In this document: positions 9,187 to 21,964 of the stretch, in pieces
Layout: each line of letters begins with the position of its first letter
How positions within the stretch are numbered: the stretch's first letter is position 1
NCBI GenBank assembly: GCA_025526995.1
Contig: JAHLKG010000004.1
Span: 1,178,001-1,242,000 of the forward strand
Source: Powellomyces hirtus
Taxonomy: Eukaryota > Chytridiomycota > Chytridiomycetes > Spizellomycetales > Powellomycetaceae
Direction: 5' to 3'
DNA length: 64,000 bases
Notes under the pieces: model-generated
What the model was told of the DNA's origin: nothing
The model's input: the letters and a program-made list of their open reading frames with translations, nothing else
The model's database searches: none
Position numbers and translations under genes: made by a program

Positions 9187-12100
9187 ATGAACAGGAGGGG
9201 TGACTTGTACCGAGACGCTGCACGCGATCGGGCTCCGCCTGGCCCTCGGTATCGACCTGACAGGTGCGGTTGTTTGCAGCGAAGAGGGGAATCTGTCACG
9301 GCCCACCTGAACCATTCTGGACTCCCGCCTTTACAGCCAATATCGACGAAGGAGCTCGATCGATTGTCCCCCCGAATATGAAGAGCGACAATTTGGCCCC
9401 TCACTGAGCGAACAAAATCTACGAGAACCTGCCGAAAGGCCGTCGGCACTCGAACAGCAAAACGAAGGGCCTCGACCTGGTGCCGATTTCTCGCGAGGAC
9501 CTCCGGGCAGGCGCTATGGAATGCGAAGAAGCTTTGAATTTGAGCAGTACGGAGTTGATCCTCCTCAGCTTGACAATGAGCAGCACGAGTTTGGCCACAA
9601 CACAACACCGATGCGTGACTACGATCCAACTTACGGACGACCACCTCCCAGCGCTTTTCGAGATTCCCCGCACATGCGGCCCCCACCTCGCTATCGTGAT
9701 GGACCGGCGCGCGAAGGGCCGCATAATGCGCCAAGGCGCCGCCGCAGTGTTTTCGACCCAGATCCTGGCGATTCTATGCATCCAATGGAAAGAGAGGTTG
9801 AACAGCGACACGCTGTAATACCATCGGATGTGACTTGTCCTCACGGTAATTGCTTTTAGGGGCGGTATCGCGAGCATCTTGCATATGGAGGAAACCGGTC
9901 ACGGCTTTCAGTTGGTGATATTCCACCTCCACACCGCGATCATGTTCATCCTGAAGAGCTTGCCGATATGCACACCTGGCACAGAAACCCACCGCCCGGA
10001 TTCGATCAGACTGGTATATGGCCGAGGCCAAGATCAGAGCGGATGCATGGACAACGACCCTCATTGACTGCCGATTTGCATGCACGGGAAAAGCGGGCTT
10101 TTGATTCTGACCGAGAAGACCTGGCGAGAAGGTGGGTATTCTGACCTCAGCAGGCAAGTGTCGTACTCCGCCTAAACTTGACTTGACGAACAACCCCTGA
10201 TGTAGACGTCCCCACGACTTTGTTGAAAACAATGAGTTTCCTGGACAGGGACCTTCAGCCAGACTTAATGCACAGAACCCCACATCGCCGAATTCGCGAT
10301 CAGAATCTCGCGTTTCGATAGTGCGTGTGGAAGGGCGGCTACCACAACCGGAATCTCGCTACGATCAGTACAGTAGCTCACATGGAACATGGTACAATAT
10401 ATCCACTGCCTGGCCTCATGACTCACAGTCATGGGACATGAGTAATAAGCTGGATCGGCCCATGCAGGGAGGGGAGAATTCTGATTTTTCTCGCGTCAAC
10501 ATGAATGCTAGCATTCACCAGCATGTCAGCCCTATATCTACCACCCCGATTAAAAGAAGAGAAAGAGCCGGAACACCGCTAGAATCTCCCACATTCGCGA
10601 GTGGCCATTGGGACACCTCTTCCGACGCAAATTTTACATACTTTGCTCATAGTGTCAGAGAAAAGTCTCCCGTTGGCACCGATGCAGTGACTCAACGCGG
10701 GCTACCGCACTCTGGCGCACAACTGGAAAGTTCCTCTGTCGATGAGACCGCAAAACCGCGTACCAGAGTGGAGAGCCTCAACAATAGCTCTCACAGCCTG
10801 GAGCGCCTTGCGAATATCGAGGATGAGATGGAAAAGTACAAGGAGCTGCTGGAAGCCTTAAAGGCCGACGAGAAAGAAGTCATGAGTTTGGAGACCACAG
10901 AGCAAGATGTGGACGATGTTGTGGAGGCTTCCTTAACAGAGGAAAAGGCGGCGGAGTTACCTGAGCCAGAGGACGGCGCGGGCGACATCGAGGATTCCTA
11001 TGAGAATTCCTTTATAGCCTCTAATTTTTCAAATCTGATGTCGGTTGCCACGGAATCTCCCATCGATGTCATTTTGCAGAGGAATCGGCGTCAGGCGCAA
11101 CGGGTGGAAATGCTGGCTCATACATCCACATCCGTTGATCGTCTTCTCACGTCGCCCTCTGATCAACAATTCTACGAAGCGAACTTTGGAATACATGGAC
11201 GTCTGAAGGCGACAATTGTCAAGAAAATCTCCAGACGGTTGCTGAACAACGCCAAGAAAAGGACCGCTTTGAAGGAGCAGTATGTCGTCAAGCTGGGGGA
11301 ATGGCGTCGTGAAATTGATCTTGCCGAACAGGAAGGGGCAAAGAAGAAACGCAAACTAGGCAAAGCTGCTGCAACAGCAAATTCTGCTGTGAATGCTGCT
11401 TACGCTACTCCTGCAGCTGCGCCCACAAGAGGCTCTCGGCGGACGACCTTTACGTCGGATACTGTCAAGACCGAGGCTGAGTTCCAGGAGGCTTTGGCTA
11501 TGCTGGGGAACGTCGATGATGATCCTACTAATCACGATCCAGCCAAATCAGCGATCGAGCCGGCAATGATAATCGATCCAATTCTGCGGAAGCTCACTCA
11601 ATATCAGGACTTCAGCAATTACGTTGTAGACCCTGCCGGAGATATGGACAGATATAACGCAAGGCTAGAGCTGGTATGGTCAAAAGCGGAAGTCGACTTA
11701 TTCAAAGAAAAGATGCTCCAGTATGGAAAGAATTTCCACGCCATTGCCGGGGATCTACCGCACAAGACCACGAAAGACTGCGTGCAGTTTTACTATCGAG
11801 GGAAGTATCCGCTTCAGCTCAAAACTGCTGTAAGCAAACCGCCTAGAAGAGGCAAGGGTCAGGCTACCGCACCAAAGCGAAAAGATGTTCCAGAACCTCG
11901 GGAGCGCCCTGAGGCTGAAGAAGAAGCCACACAAGGGAAAGAAACGACTACAGGCCGAAATCGACGTGGACGAGGCAAAGAGCAGGGAACGAGCCGGAAG
12001 GATGATTCCGTTCGTCGACAGCCACGTGTCAGACTGCGTGAAGAGGCAGTTGATCGAGAAGAGCGTGAGGACGAGGATATGGACAAAGAAGGGGTCGAAT

Positions 12101-13341
12101 CGTCTTCGGAACTACCCGGCTCGGCCGTAACTCGTGTAGAACCTTCGGAAGGGGACGCTCAGCCGGCCAGCGATGCTCGAATCACGGAAAATGAAATGGC
12201 CGATGCCACGGAACACACAGAGAAGCTTCAGACCCGAAAACTGATGGAATCAAGACGGCAGAGTGTTGTAGTAGAGTCATTGGAGAATGAGACATCGCAA
12301 GTTGAAAGCACAAATGTTCCGTCCCTGAAAACAGCTCCACCTACGGAGACCGACAATTTGCCAAATACTGTAGGAGAGGAAGACCCGCCGTCTCTCCGAG
12401 TGGATACAACAGACTATGGTCCTTCCCAGGCCGTAGAAGTTTCCACTGCAGATGGGGCCGATATACATACGGACGGGCGACAACGCAAACGTGGCGGTCG
12501 ACGGAAAGATGCTGAGGAACTCGCATCGGCCGACGTTGCGGAGGGAGAACCGGGCGGGTCAAACATCGACTCTTTTCGGTCATCGCCTCAACCAAAGCGG
12601 ACTATCTCATATTGGAACAGTGAAGAAACCATTGCCTTCAGAGACGCTTATGCGTCGTTTGGCAAGGATTGGGAACTTGTTGCGCAACGAGTTGGAAGCA
12701 AATCTGCCAAACAAGCGCAAAACTACTACAAGAGAAATCAGATGGAAATGGACCTCATTCGACTGTCAGATACTCGCCTCCGCACGGTTTCTGGTGACCG
12801 GAGACCTTACAGTCCTCCCGACTCAGAATCTCGTCTATTTTCAGCCTCTCACTCATCCGAGGGGCCGCGGTCCGTGCTGCACCCTCCCGTTCTTATCCAC
12901 TTCGAACACAAAGAAGAAGCACTCGTTCGGCGGCCTTCGAGACTATCGGTCCTGTTGAATGGATCAGATGGTGTTGGATCTGAAGCGTCTCTGCGCATGG
13001 ACAACAGCACCAACAACTCCAAGCAACACTTTGATCCAGGAATCAACCTGTCCCTTCAATCTGAGCTCGCGCCTCATCGGCTTCTGGATCACCCATCGCT
13101 GCTAACACACAACAGCCGGGTTTCTCCTCTACAAGCTGCGTCGGCTGTGGCTGCCCTGAGAGTGACAAAGCTGGGACAAAGCCGGATAAACTCCCAGGTT
13201 GAAACCTTCATCCGGAAGCAAAGCGCTACGGCATCCTCCACCTCGCCAGATTCAAGCAAGCCTGGATTCCAACCCATCTCCCGTTCTTTCAGAACACCCG
13301 GGTATCCAACCTCAACCGGCCTCTTGCTACATGATGCGTGA
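9187..13341 (+). CDS. SNT1: SNT1/NCoR-like corepressor with two SANT domains
   Basis: Four exons join in frame: 9187-9263, 9337-9796, 9860-10131, 10206-13341, 1,314 residues. The N-terminal third is Arg/Pro-rich and probably disordered (PPRYRDGPAREGPHN type). Around residues 460-530 is a coiled-coil (LERLANIEDEMEKYKELLEA). First SANT domain near residues 757-810 (WSKAEVDLFKEKMLQYGKNF...TTKDCVQFYYRGK), second near 1068-1120 (YWNSEETIAFRDAYASFGKDW...QAQNYYKRN). This paired-SANT layout with the KTTKDCVQFYY motif is that of Snt1 (yeast Set3 histone deacetylase complex) and animal NCoR/SMRT. Between them lies a Lys/Glu/Arg-rich linker with AT-hook-like RRGRGK. The start at 9187 is the first ATG that joins the exon chain; further 5' exons are possible. 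Confidence 0.85.
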
Positions 13342-13568
13342 TCGTCCGCCATACCCAAAATGATCCAGATCCGCATTCTCTCTGGTCATGAATTTGTAAA
13401 TAAGACAACTTTTCCTGTTCATATGTACATTTAGGTGCACTTTTTGGAATCAAAATCGGATGGGGTCGTAGACAATAGTACACTTGATGTGTTTGCGTGC
13501 ATAAGGTGTCGTGGCAAGTTGAAGTTGTCATTGTTGCGACTGTCATGAAACAAAAAGTCAAAACAGCG

Positions 13569-14443
13569 TCAACACAACTCCCGAATACACAAGATCCCTA
13601 CCACACTGGCGATCATTTGCGCCTTGATTTCTTCGAAATAATCATCTGCCAAAGGCGAGAACCGGATGGCACTCGTGTCCCTATCATCAAATATGATGCC
13701 CTCAGACACGGATAGCTGTGCACACTGGGCAGCCAGTTTTGCAAACAAGGGATGCTCATCGTGGAAAATTCGATATGCATCCAGGTTTCGACAGGACTCC
13801 TCTGTCATGACCCGAGAGACTTTCAATAATCGACTCTTGTACCAATCGAAACTACGTTCGCAGGTTACCTTGCAGATTACTCAGAACAGACTCGCGGAAC
13901 GAGTTTTTGATATAGTGAAGGATGTTTGCAATGTAGTCTTTTCGTGGCCGCCATTGCGGAAACTGTTGTGTAAGATTGAACGACCCGTCTCGGCCGACCA
14001 GCGGATGGAACATGTCGGTCAGGAACAACACCGATGGGCGGTCCACCGGATACGTTCTCGGGATTTGGATGACGAATTGGAAAACGCCTTCCTTGTAGTA
14101 CCCTCGGTGGAGAAACATCGCCCCGTACCATTCTGTCATATCCCCAAGAGGCATGGTTCAGTTCCTCGTTCCGCGGCTGTACTTCCACCCTTGACAGGCC
14201 TCTCACCGTAAAGATCATCAGGGGCTGGCTTCAGATATATCCCCGAAGGACAGTTTTGAGCGCTCTTCATATGTTTACTGAAAACAAACAGAACAGTTTG
14301 GTCAAGGTCAAAGTACAATTTAGCAGTTGTGCCACCCAGCCTGTTAACGCACAATTCAAGAAGTAGCTCATATCGCTTCAAGTATTCTTCATAATGACCA
14401 AGGCCCGCAGCAACCGGACGTGCGCCTTTCGGATCATCCGTTC
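13569..14443 (-). CDS. AKTIP/FTS-like catalytically dead UBC-fold protein (5' end unresolved)
   Basis: Order of visible pieces: YEEYLKRYELLLE, CPSGIYLKPAPDDLY, WYGAMFLHRGYYKEGVFQFV, IPRTYPVDRPSVLFLTDMFHP, then FPQWRPRKDYIANILHYIKN, and a C-terminal helix region ending ASVVGILCIRELC. This is the E2 ubiquitin-conjugating fold with the HPLV region but no catalytic Cys, and the YEEY...P.GIY...W.G..F.R.G.Y..GVF pattern is that of AKTIP/FTS, a partner of Hook proteins in dynein-linked vesicle transport (known for the animal family). At least four exons. No ATG opens the first exon I can read; an acceptor (CACGTCAG) at 14444 points to an unseen upstream start exon. Confidence 0.72.
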
Positions 14444-14883
14444 CTGACGTGTGAGGTTTGGTGAGCAATTTGTGGGATCGGTAGGGTTTTGAAAATGTAA
14501 CACTACCTTGACGGGTGGTTTCTGGTAAAACTATATCCTACAGAGATGCGTTATATTGATCAGTACACTCATCTCTAAGTGACTTTGGTATACGCCGAAG
14601 GATAACCATCTACCTCCACCATCGATGTCCGTTTCTTTTGTTATTTGTTGTTGCTCGTGAGTTGAATTCCAAGAGCGTCAGGAGGAGGATGTCGTTCAGG
14701 TTTCAAGGTTCGTGCCACGTTACCGGTACCCTGGGTATTTGCACCCAAAAGGAACGTTCGGATCCGTCGGTACCTGGACTCGGAAGCAATTTCTCACATT
14801 TGATTTCGTCCAAACAAAATGTAAAATACAGGTTACTACACCAATGGTGTACGATAACATCCAATCCAGGTATACTATGAAAT

Positions 14884-16693
14884 TCAAACGTCAAGTTGAT
14901 GAAGACGACGTAGCAAAAGTGCTAGCTGGGTACTGTTCGTCTTACAAAATGCGTCTCTCGCTCTGGAACCTATCTGCTGAGGCGGCGGCGCTTGCACCTG
15001 AATTTTTGAAAAAATGTCAGCAACGGCTTTGCTATTTTCCAGAAAGAGATTCGCATACCATTGTTCCCGATCCAACAAAACCATTCGAGGGCCACGCGCC
15101 GTGTTGCCATCAGAGTTCACACTAATCCATATCTGTGTTGGGTGAGAAGAATATGCGCCCACAGGCAGGTGCTTTCCTAAAGCTGCTTTTCCACTTTTAG
15201 TCAGAAAAATGTGATTTGCTCGTTGAATCCATGCACTCACAGTTCCCCCAGATTGGTGACGGCCTCTGGCCGCCGCCAAATAGTTTTCTACTGAGACTGC
15301 TACGTCGTGAAGGACTGGTTTGACCTATTTTCGACAGTCATCGTTAGCGGATTGTAAGCGCGAGGTTCTTTAGTCATATGCGAAACCACAAACCATTTCG
15401 CGATAAGCTTTTCTTTCTGGGAGTTGATTTGGCTGAGAGGTTGAGACCAGCGATCGCATCTACCAACTCCTCTGGTATGCGCCAAATCCTACAGTCCACC
15501 ATAGAAGTGGATGTGCACGATGTGTGCCTGAATCCGGCATACATGAGAAGTTCCCAAACGAGAGCCTCCCAGGACGGGGCCTGCTCAACAGGCTGAGGGA
15601 GCTTTCTAGGCGTTTGAGGACGTGTTCGGGTCTTTTGCGGTGTTTTGAACAGGAGAGGACCAAGAATGGATGAGATGAGAGTTATAAGCTGTGGCTGATG
15701 TACTGCCTCTGCCAGGTCGCAGATGGCGCAAGACATTGAGAGTAGGTATTGCAGCAATTGGCGGTTGCAAAGAGGTAGAAGAATCAGGGCATCCCTAAAA
15801 AAATGCAACCGCATGCGGAGGCGTCAGCTACTGACCTCAAACAATTTGAACAAAACTCTTTGCTTACCGCAGAAGATCTTCGTGGGCGCTGGTAGGATAC
15901 TTTACTTTTGCCAAAGGAAGCTTGGCTGCAGTAGCGTCGTTCCTATTCAACGAGATAATAGCTATTTGGGCAAGAAACAACCGTTGGCTAGTTAGATTCC
16001 ATTTAACGCGTTCACGATGCATTTGCTTCATTACTTCTCCAAACTTCGCCACTCTCGTGTGGAAACACTTCCGGAATCCCGGACAACAAAAACGCAAGTG
16101 GCCGCAGCACACGGTGAATGAGCGACTTCCACTGGTCCACAGTGGTAATCTGCTGGCTGGTGAGTTGAGCAATGTCCCGCACGGCTTGCCCACCGCATTC
16201 GATGACTCTTTTGGGAACTGAACAGCCAGAAATATCCGCACACGGTTCTGCGGAGTACATTGAAGTAATCGTAGGGTGCAACCGTGTCGAGTAAAGAATT
16301 TCCGGCTTTTGGAACCCGGGTGGCAGCATATAGCTGTACTCCTCATCGAATGTTGGAAACTCGATTTGCTGAATGAATAAAGCTTGCTCCAGTCGATCAG
16401 CGGCCCACTCTCGGGCCGCCTCTAGCTCGCTAGCGTTCAGACTGCTGAGGGCCTTTTCGCGTGAACGAGTACCTGAACCGCGCCACAATACATGAGCCGC
16501 ATTCCGTTTATGTCCTTGGAAATATCTCACGTCAGTGCCCACCTTTGACAAACTCGCTGAAGAGCTCAGCGTCCACCGGGTCCCCGGTTTCAATATCGCC
16601 TCGTCGTCTCTTCAACCCATGTGACTCGGGCAAAGGAATTGCAGGTTGGGGAAGACGTAAAGGTGGAGGGATTGGCAAGTGCAACGAGCCCAT
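14884..16693 (-). CDS. RhoGAP-like domain protein
   Basis: Exon 1 (16693-16543) starts MGSLHLPIPPPLRLPQ, a Pro-rich head, and joins exon 2 (from 16472) in frame after GTGGGC...GTTCAG. Middle part: EFPTFDEEYSYMLPPGF, then ISGCSVPKRVIECGGQAVRD. A later exon gives LLRDALILLPLCNRQLLQYL and LITLISSILGPLLF, which fits the second half of the RhoGAP fold (LPxxNxxLLxxL...GPxLL). The C-terminus is Ser/Arg/Lys-rich (TPRKKSLSRNGQTSPSRRSS) and then GKHLPVGAYSSHPTQIWI. I see no GIFR-type arginine finger, so GAP activity is doubtful. Exon joins between 15860 and 16020 and the exact stop are uncertain; the stop given is that of the last open frame. I could not name a closer family. Confidence 0.45.
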
Positions 16694-17231
16694 CCGATTG
16701 ATTGTCTACAAAGTGGCTTTACGTTCACATACAACTTGCTGCGCTGTCAGCATAAGAAATTTACAAACCTGCATCCTGTTAACTACTTTGCCATGCGAGT
16801 TCGAGGAAGGCTTGATATTTCCTGAGTTTGTTCAACTGTTCGGACGTATTTCGAAGGAGGGACGTTAATGAATGAAATATTTAGACTTGTTTTTCAGGCG
16901 GAGTTGACGCGCCTCCACGTCCGTCATCACACGGCCAGGAGGAATGTCACAAGATATGTGCCACGTGACCTGGACAAGCTCTGTGCGCATTTGCGATCAC
17001 GTGATTGCACACTAATGGTTGCTTACGTAGGTATTGTTTCACACGGCCACAGCCAACTGAACCAAGCGGCAATGGGAGCTGTTTCGGCCGTCGAGTTTGC
17101 ATTGTAGCTGGCTGTTCTCTTTTCTGGAAGTCCGTACGAAAGAGAACAAAAGCTGTGAGAGCAAGAAGACCTCCCCAATTTGCTCACTCGCTCTCTCTCT
17201 CTCCACCTACCGTTGAATATCCTCGGCCGTA
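16694..17231. other. Divergent promoter region
   Basis: 538 bp between the RhoGAP-like start (-) and the syntaxin start (+). No supported gene. A CT-rich run (17188-17212) lies directly before the syntaxin ATG and is probably part of its leader. Confidence 0.4.
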
Positions 17232-18472
17232 ATGTCTCGCGATCGCACAGCCGACCTGAAAAGCACAGGGCCACGTTACCCGAATCCCTCCTCTCGAACT
17301 GAGGACGCCAACCCAGCCTATCGAGCAGGAAATTCTGCGTATGGCAACAGAGGCAACGGTGGCTCCTACGAGAGTGAAATGGAAATGGGACAGTACCCTC
17401 AGTCATCCAATTCGCAGTATAGTCGTGGAAACTACAACGAACCGCCCAGGGAAACTCCGCGCCATCAACCGGCCCCAGGCAATTATTACAATCGTAATGA
17501 CTCGTATGACAACTCGTACAACAACAGAGGTCAAGAGTCTCGGGCGTACCCACAACCTACAGCTTACGCCGCCCCAGCACGAAGGGGAGGGAACTTCTTT
17601 GAGGAAGTCGAACAGACTATGGCTGGAATAAAACAAGTCCGGCAAAACATTAATATCATTGAGCAGCTCCATCAACGAGCATTGCTTGCCACCAGTCCGG
17701 ATGAACAAGCTCGTAAGTGTGTGTTCTAGAAATTCCCTCATTCCTTTGGGTCAGAATCTCACCTACAATGTGGCATACAGAGTTGACACGGGATGTTGAC
17801 AGAAAGCAGGACGAGACCAGCGATCTCATACAGAACCTCCGGGCTTCTGTAAAAAAATTGAATGCCGAAACCAAGAACGCGTCAAAGGCAGATGCGGCTA
17901 TCCGCCAGCAACAGCAAGCAGGACTTGCGCGGAACCTCATGGAAGTTGCCCAACAGTATCAGGAGGTACAAATGAAATCGAAGCAAAAGTATCGCCAACG
18001 AATGGAACGAGAAATCCGCATTGCCCGCCCAGACGCCACTACGGATGAAATCGAGCGCGCACTTGACTCAAACACAGGCAGTGTCTTCTCGCAACAGCTT
18101 CTCTCCTCTCGCACTGGGTCACAACGAGCTGCCTTGGCGGAGGTTCAAAATCGACATGAAGAAATAACACGAATCGAGCAAAGCATCAACGAGCTGTTCA
18201 ACTTGTTTCAGGAAATGCAGGCCATGCTGGAACAACAGCAGGAAACCATTGACGCCATCGAGACGCATGTTGACAACACCCACGTCTACGTTGAGGATGG
18301 TAATAAGGAAATGACCCAAGCAATTGTGCACCGCAAGGCTTCCCGGAAGAAGGCATGGTGGATATGCTTCTGTGTTATCTTCTTGTTGATTATCTTGGTG
18401 GTGGTGCTGTACATCTATGTCATCAAGCCAGCCATCGATGTAAAGAACGCCACAGATAGTGTCGCAGCGTAA
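17232..18472 (+). CDS. SSO1: Plasma-membrane syntaxin (Qa-SNARE, Sso1-type)
   Basis: Two exons, 17232-17712 and 17781-18472, 390 residues. Mediates fusion of secretory vesicles with the plasma membrane with Sec9 and Snc partners (family knowledge). Residues about 1-110 are Asn/Tyr/Arg/Gln-rich and disordered (QYSRGNYNEPPRETPR). Then the three-helix Habc domain (FFEEVEQTMAGIKQVRQNIN), followed by the SNARE motif with EVQNRHEEITRIEQSINELF and the central Gln in LFQEMQAMLEQQQ, then the C-terminal anchor WWICFCVIFLLIILVVVLYI. The long disordered head is unusual; yeast Sso proteins are about 290 residues. A short linker ends the protein after the membrane segment. Confidence 0.92.
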
Positions 18473-18616
18473 ATAGACGGCAGTTTCTCCGGCGCCCATT
18501 AGTAGTATTAATTAGCAAATCCGACATCATGTATTATCTAGATAACTCGAATGCCTTTGGAAACTGATGATCTTTGCTCATTTATGAAAAAGTAGGTTTG
18601 ATCGATAGACATATAT

Positions 18617-19743
18617 CTAACTCAGTTGGTCAATAACGGCCTGGCATTCTACCTCTGTGTACGTATGGAAACCCCCGGTTCCGTCCGCAGCGATAGGTCT
18701 TACAATCGCAATCTGCACGTTAGTAGAGTTAAGCTTCTCCTCCATGACTTGCTTCAGGACCTTCAGCGAAAGGACCTCTGCTTCCTTCAGTGTCAGAGAC
18801 TGCAATCGGAATTAGCCGGAGGAGAGACGCGCTGGAGAAAGTTATTGAGTACTAACTTACCTTGTGATACTGCTCCTGCAGTTCTCCTTGTGCTCCCTCA
18901 GAACCTGATCCGATGGCCTTAGCATCATATCTCATGAAGGTACCAGAGGGATCGGTGTGGAACCTAGCACACGCCGCAAGTGTCAGACCGCAGCATATTG
19001 CATGCAGAAAGGTAATATGCTTACAGTTGTGGGCCGTTCTCATCTATTCCGGCAATCAAGAGAGCCACTCCGAAAGGTCGTGACTGGAATAACAACATGT
19101 TCAGCTTCTGCCGCTGACATGGTCTTTGAATATCTGTCATACCATCAACGCTTCCTCAGAGTTCGCACTTTCACCGAATCGTAAAGCGAGGTCGCAGACT
19201 GCCTGAGTAACACTTTCCACCTTGATTCTTTCATTGTATGTAAACCAGTGGTTCTGAGATATGGACGGCCGCTTCAGCTCGAGCTTCTCGCAGTCCAACC
19301 TCGTCATGCGATTCTCACCTGCGCCTCCACCCGCGCGTGGTCAATCATTGTTCTGGAATCGGCAGTGAGCCCAGACATGGCACAACCGAGGTGCTGGTCA
19401 ATCTCCATGATTTTTTCGATTGAGCTTGGCTCTAGCAGGGTCGACGTGGCACGTTTTTCTACGGCCAGGACAACGCCTTCCGAAGTTTGTATCCCCACGG
19501 CTGTTGACCCCAACTGGACTGAAGAATTAGCGTCCCTACGGGAATGAGCTTGAGTCTACATGCACTCTCCACCTTGATGGCTTCAATCGCATATTCCACT
19601 TGAAACAATCGTCCCTCCGGGCTGAATGTGTTCACACCCCGATCATATTCACTCCTGACAACAGCAACGATCTTGAGTATGCTTCACGTCGTGGTTCTTA
19701 TAGCAGGCATAACTAGCTGGCAAACAAACCTTGTCAAGAACAT
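18617..19743 (-). CDS. PUP2: 20S proteasome subunit alpha5
   Basis: Alpha-ring subunit of the 20S proteasome. A 14-bp first exon (19743-19730) codes MFLTR and joins [15 protein letters not shown] after a GTTTGT...TTGTCAG intron; this gives the exact family N-terminus with the alpha signature [18 protein letters not shown]. Further exons: [40 protein letters not shown], a segment with [20 protein letters not shown], and [20 protein letters not shown], ending AVIDQLS. No odd residues seen. The stop is 144 bp from the convergent syntaxin stop. Confidence 0.95.
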
Positions 19744-20030
19744 TTTTCAAATCCCGCTTGTGTTGCTCTTGAGTCCTCCCAAACTATATAAGACAGCCAG
19801 CTTTTTCGAGTGTTGCGGGCTTGTTAAGAGTGTTGCGCGTGCTTGTAACTGGGAATTCTGGGATGCAGGATGCAGAACGTTCGTGTCTAGTGAACGCGGT
19901 GGTCATCGAGCGAGCCATGGATTCCCATGCCAACACCTAAATTAAACTTGCTCCGCCTACGGTACTTGTAGACCGCGCATGTTTCACCCATCCATTCTTT
20001 TTCGCACAAACAGAACAAATTGAGACAAGC

Positions 20031-20429
20031 ATGCTCCGACACACACTCCGCCCATTACCGTCATTAGGACGCCGTGCTTCCTTCGGAAGGGCGTCCAGGC
20101 GTGCTGCATCGGCAGCAGCCCCACAATTCACCTCACCCCCAACATTCGCCGCACCGTCCACCCCAACCTCCTTCCCCTCCACTCAGTCCTCCTCGTTTGC
20201 TACAAGCACTACTTCAGGGTGTGTGGATTCGGTGAGAAAAACTGGTCTCCCGGGATGAGACAGTTTCCTTAAACGAATGCTTACCATTCTTGCCAAAGTG
20301 AAACTAAACAAACTTTTCATATGTTTATGATAGGTCCCACCTACCCTCGCCCGCAGCATCGCTGAACTCGCTGTCCTCCGCCGCGTTGCGTTACTCGGGA
20401 ACGGGCCATGTGCTGCAGATGATTTATGA
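20031..20429 (+). CDS. Small hypothetical protein, possible mitochondrial presequence
   Basis: Two exons (20031-20231 and 20334-20429) join in frame through GTGAGA...GATAG to give 98 residues. The N-terminus MLRHTLRPLPSLGRRASFGR is rich in Arg, Ser, Leu and Ala with no acidic residue, as in a mitochondrial targeting peptide. A Ser/Thr/Pro-rich middle follows, then a short helix-like end (PPTLARSIAELAVLRRVALL). I do not recognise a family. It lies divergent to the proteasome alpha5 gene, 287 bp away, so the two could share a promoter region. Existence depends on the intron being real. Confidence 0.4.
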
Positions 20430-21302
20430 GGTTACAACAGATGATGACGGCGGATAATTTACTCATATACTCAGATTTGGTCAATATACTCTCAACACTC
20501 AAACAATGTAACTGCCATACGCGATAACCAGCATTTAAAACTCTCTGATTAAGAGAAGTCAGTCTGAGCACCGTATCATGTCACGGGCGTGTGGTCATTG
20601 ATTGAGCGGTCTACTGTAACACTTGAACTGGCGTAATCTACACTCAGTCAATCCCGTAAGTAGACGGTCAGTGGTTGAGCGGAGGAGATTATTTGCAATG
20701 ACATATGTAGTCCGGGACGAAGAGGAGGAACCGAATTACTTTGGAAGTATGCCAGCTATGGAAAAAGGAACGCTTCTGGAAGTACAGTTGTCCTCGTCTG
20801 AGCAATTGGTGTTGGATTAATGCAAGTGCTAAAGACATGGGTCAGAGTACAGCGGGCGGATGGCATAAACATAACGCGGAGACGGAGCTGAGTGCCTCCG
20901 TGGAGTCCCGTCAGCCTCAGGAGTCTGAACAGAACGTAGCTCAAAATAGACATGGTTATCAGCCTCGAGTAGTAGCATACTCAGCCGGCGGCGACAAAAA
21001 CAATGCTCTCAGGTCAGAGCACTATCCTCCGGGTTCGGGCCATGTACCCTGCCCCTTCTTCATTCTGCCAACCATCAAACATGACATGCGGATGTCCGAA
21101 TACCCGCCGCTTACTCACTATCCAGCATGGTTTTGTCGCGTTTTTCTCGAACAGTTTCCATGCATGACATAGCCATGCTGTCATGCACAGAATACATACA
21201 AGTCGGTCAGATAGAAATATTCACCGACCTCATCAGACATGTACACATATAGACAAGTTGAGGGAAAAGCACTGTGCTAGGAAGATTTCGGTCCCACGCA
21301 GA

Positions 21303-21317
21303 TTAGGGTTAGGGTTA
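21303..21317 (+). repeat. Interstitial telomere-like repeat (TTAGGG)2TTA
   Basis: Two and a half copies of TTAGGG, the usual fungal telomere unit, directly abut the left end of the TIR element; the last TTA is also the presumed target duplication. A further TTAGGGTTA occurs inside the element near 21583-21591. Confidence 0.85.
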
Positions 21318-21964
21318 GAGCATCTCCACCGGTTGACTGAAAAGCCAGGTTTTTGCGTGTTGAGTTTTTGAGGGACGCGTTCGAAGCGATTTTCAACACC
21401 ACCGGGACCTCAGAATTCAGCAGAAACAAAGCGATTTGGGATTCAGATGGCCTCGTTGCACAATTTGTAGCAATACGGGACCGCGTTTGCTGATGCTATA
21501 GGGGAGGATGAACTTTTGAGACCCCAACTTTCATATAGGGTTTCCACAAGGGTAAAATGGGTGGGGTTGCCATCTGAATGCTTTTAGGGTTACTCCTTCC
21601 CACACCGCTGGTAAATGTGTCCACTTTAAGGCTTATGAGGTTGTACATTTTCTAGATCTAGTGCACTCAGGTGGCTTGCAGGACCGTGTTTCTTTGTGAC
21701 ACATGCACGCGTGTTCTGTGTCGCGTTCTGTGTGGCACAGTACTGCAACAGTGCACAGGAGTGCACTCTCATAAATCCATGTTTGGACACCATACACCCA
21801 TGTTTGGACGCATTTACCGACGTCTTGGAGCATTTAGGGGCTCAACGACTGGGGCTGCGAGCTGAAAGTGAAATGCTAAAGATTCAGCGTCCAATCAAAT
21901 CATGGCCGATGTCAGCAGCTATTGGGCCAACTTCAAGCGTTTCAGTCAACCGGTGGAGATGCTC
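21318..21964. mobile_element. Non-autonomous TIR transposon (PIF/Harbinger-like MITE)
   Basis: Perfect 25-bp terminal inverted repeats: left 21318-21342 (GAGCATCTCCACCGGTTGAC...), right 21940-21964. Both ends are flanked by TTA (21315-21317 and 21965-21967), a 3-bp duplication of the TWA type used by PIF/Harbinger transposases. The 647-bp body has no transposase frame; it holds an 11-bp internal inverted pair (ATTCAGATGGC near 21441, GCCATCTGAAT near 21569). Family placement is inferred from the TSD and end sequence. Confidence 0.8.

Noticed and set aside
20623..21172. Two overlapping plus frames before the MITE
   Set aside because: Different frames, no splice connection found, no family features.
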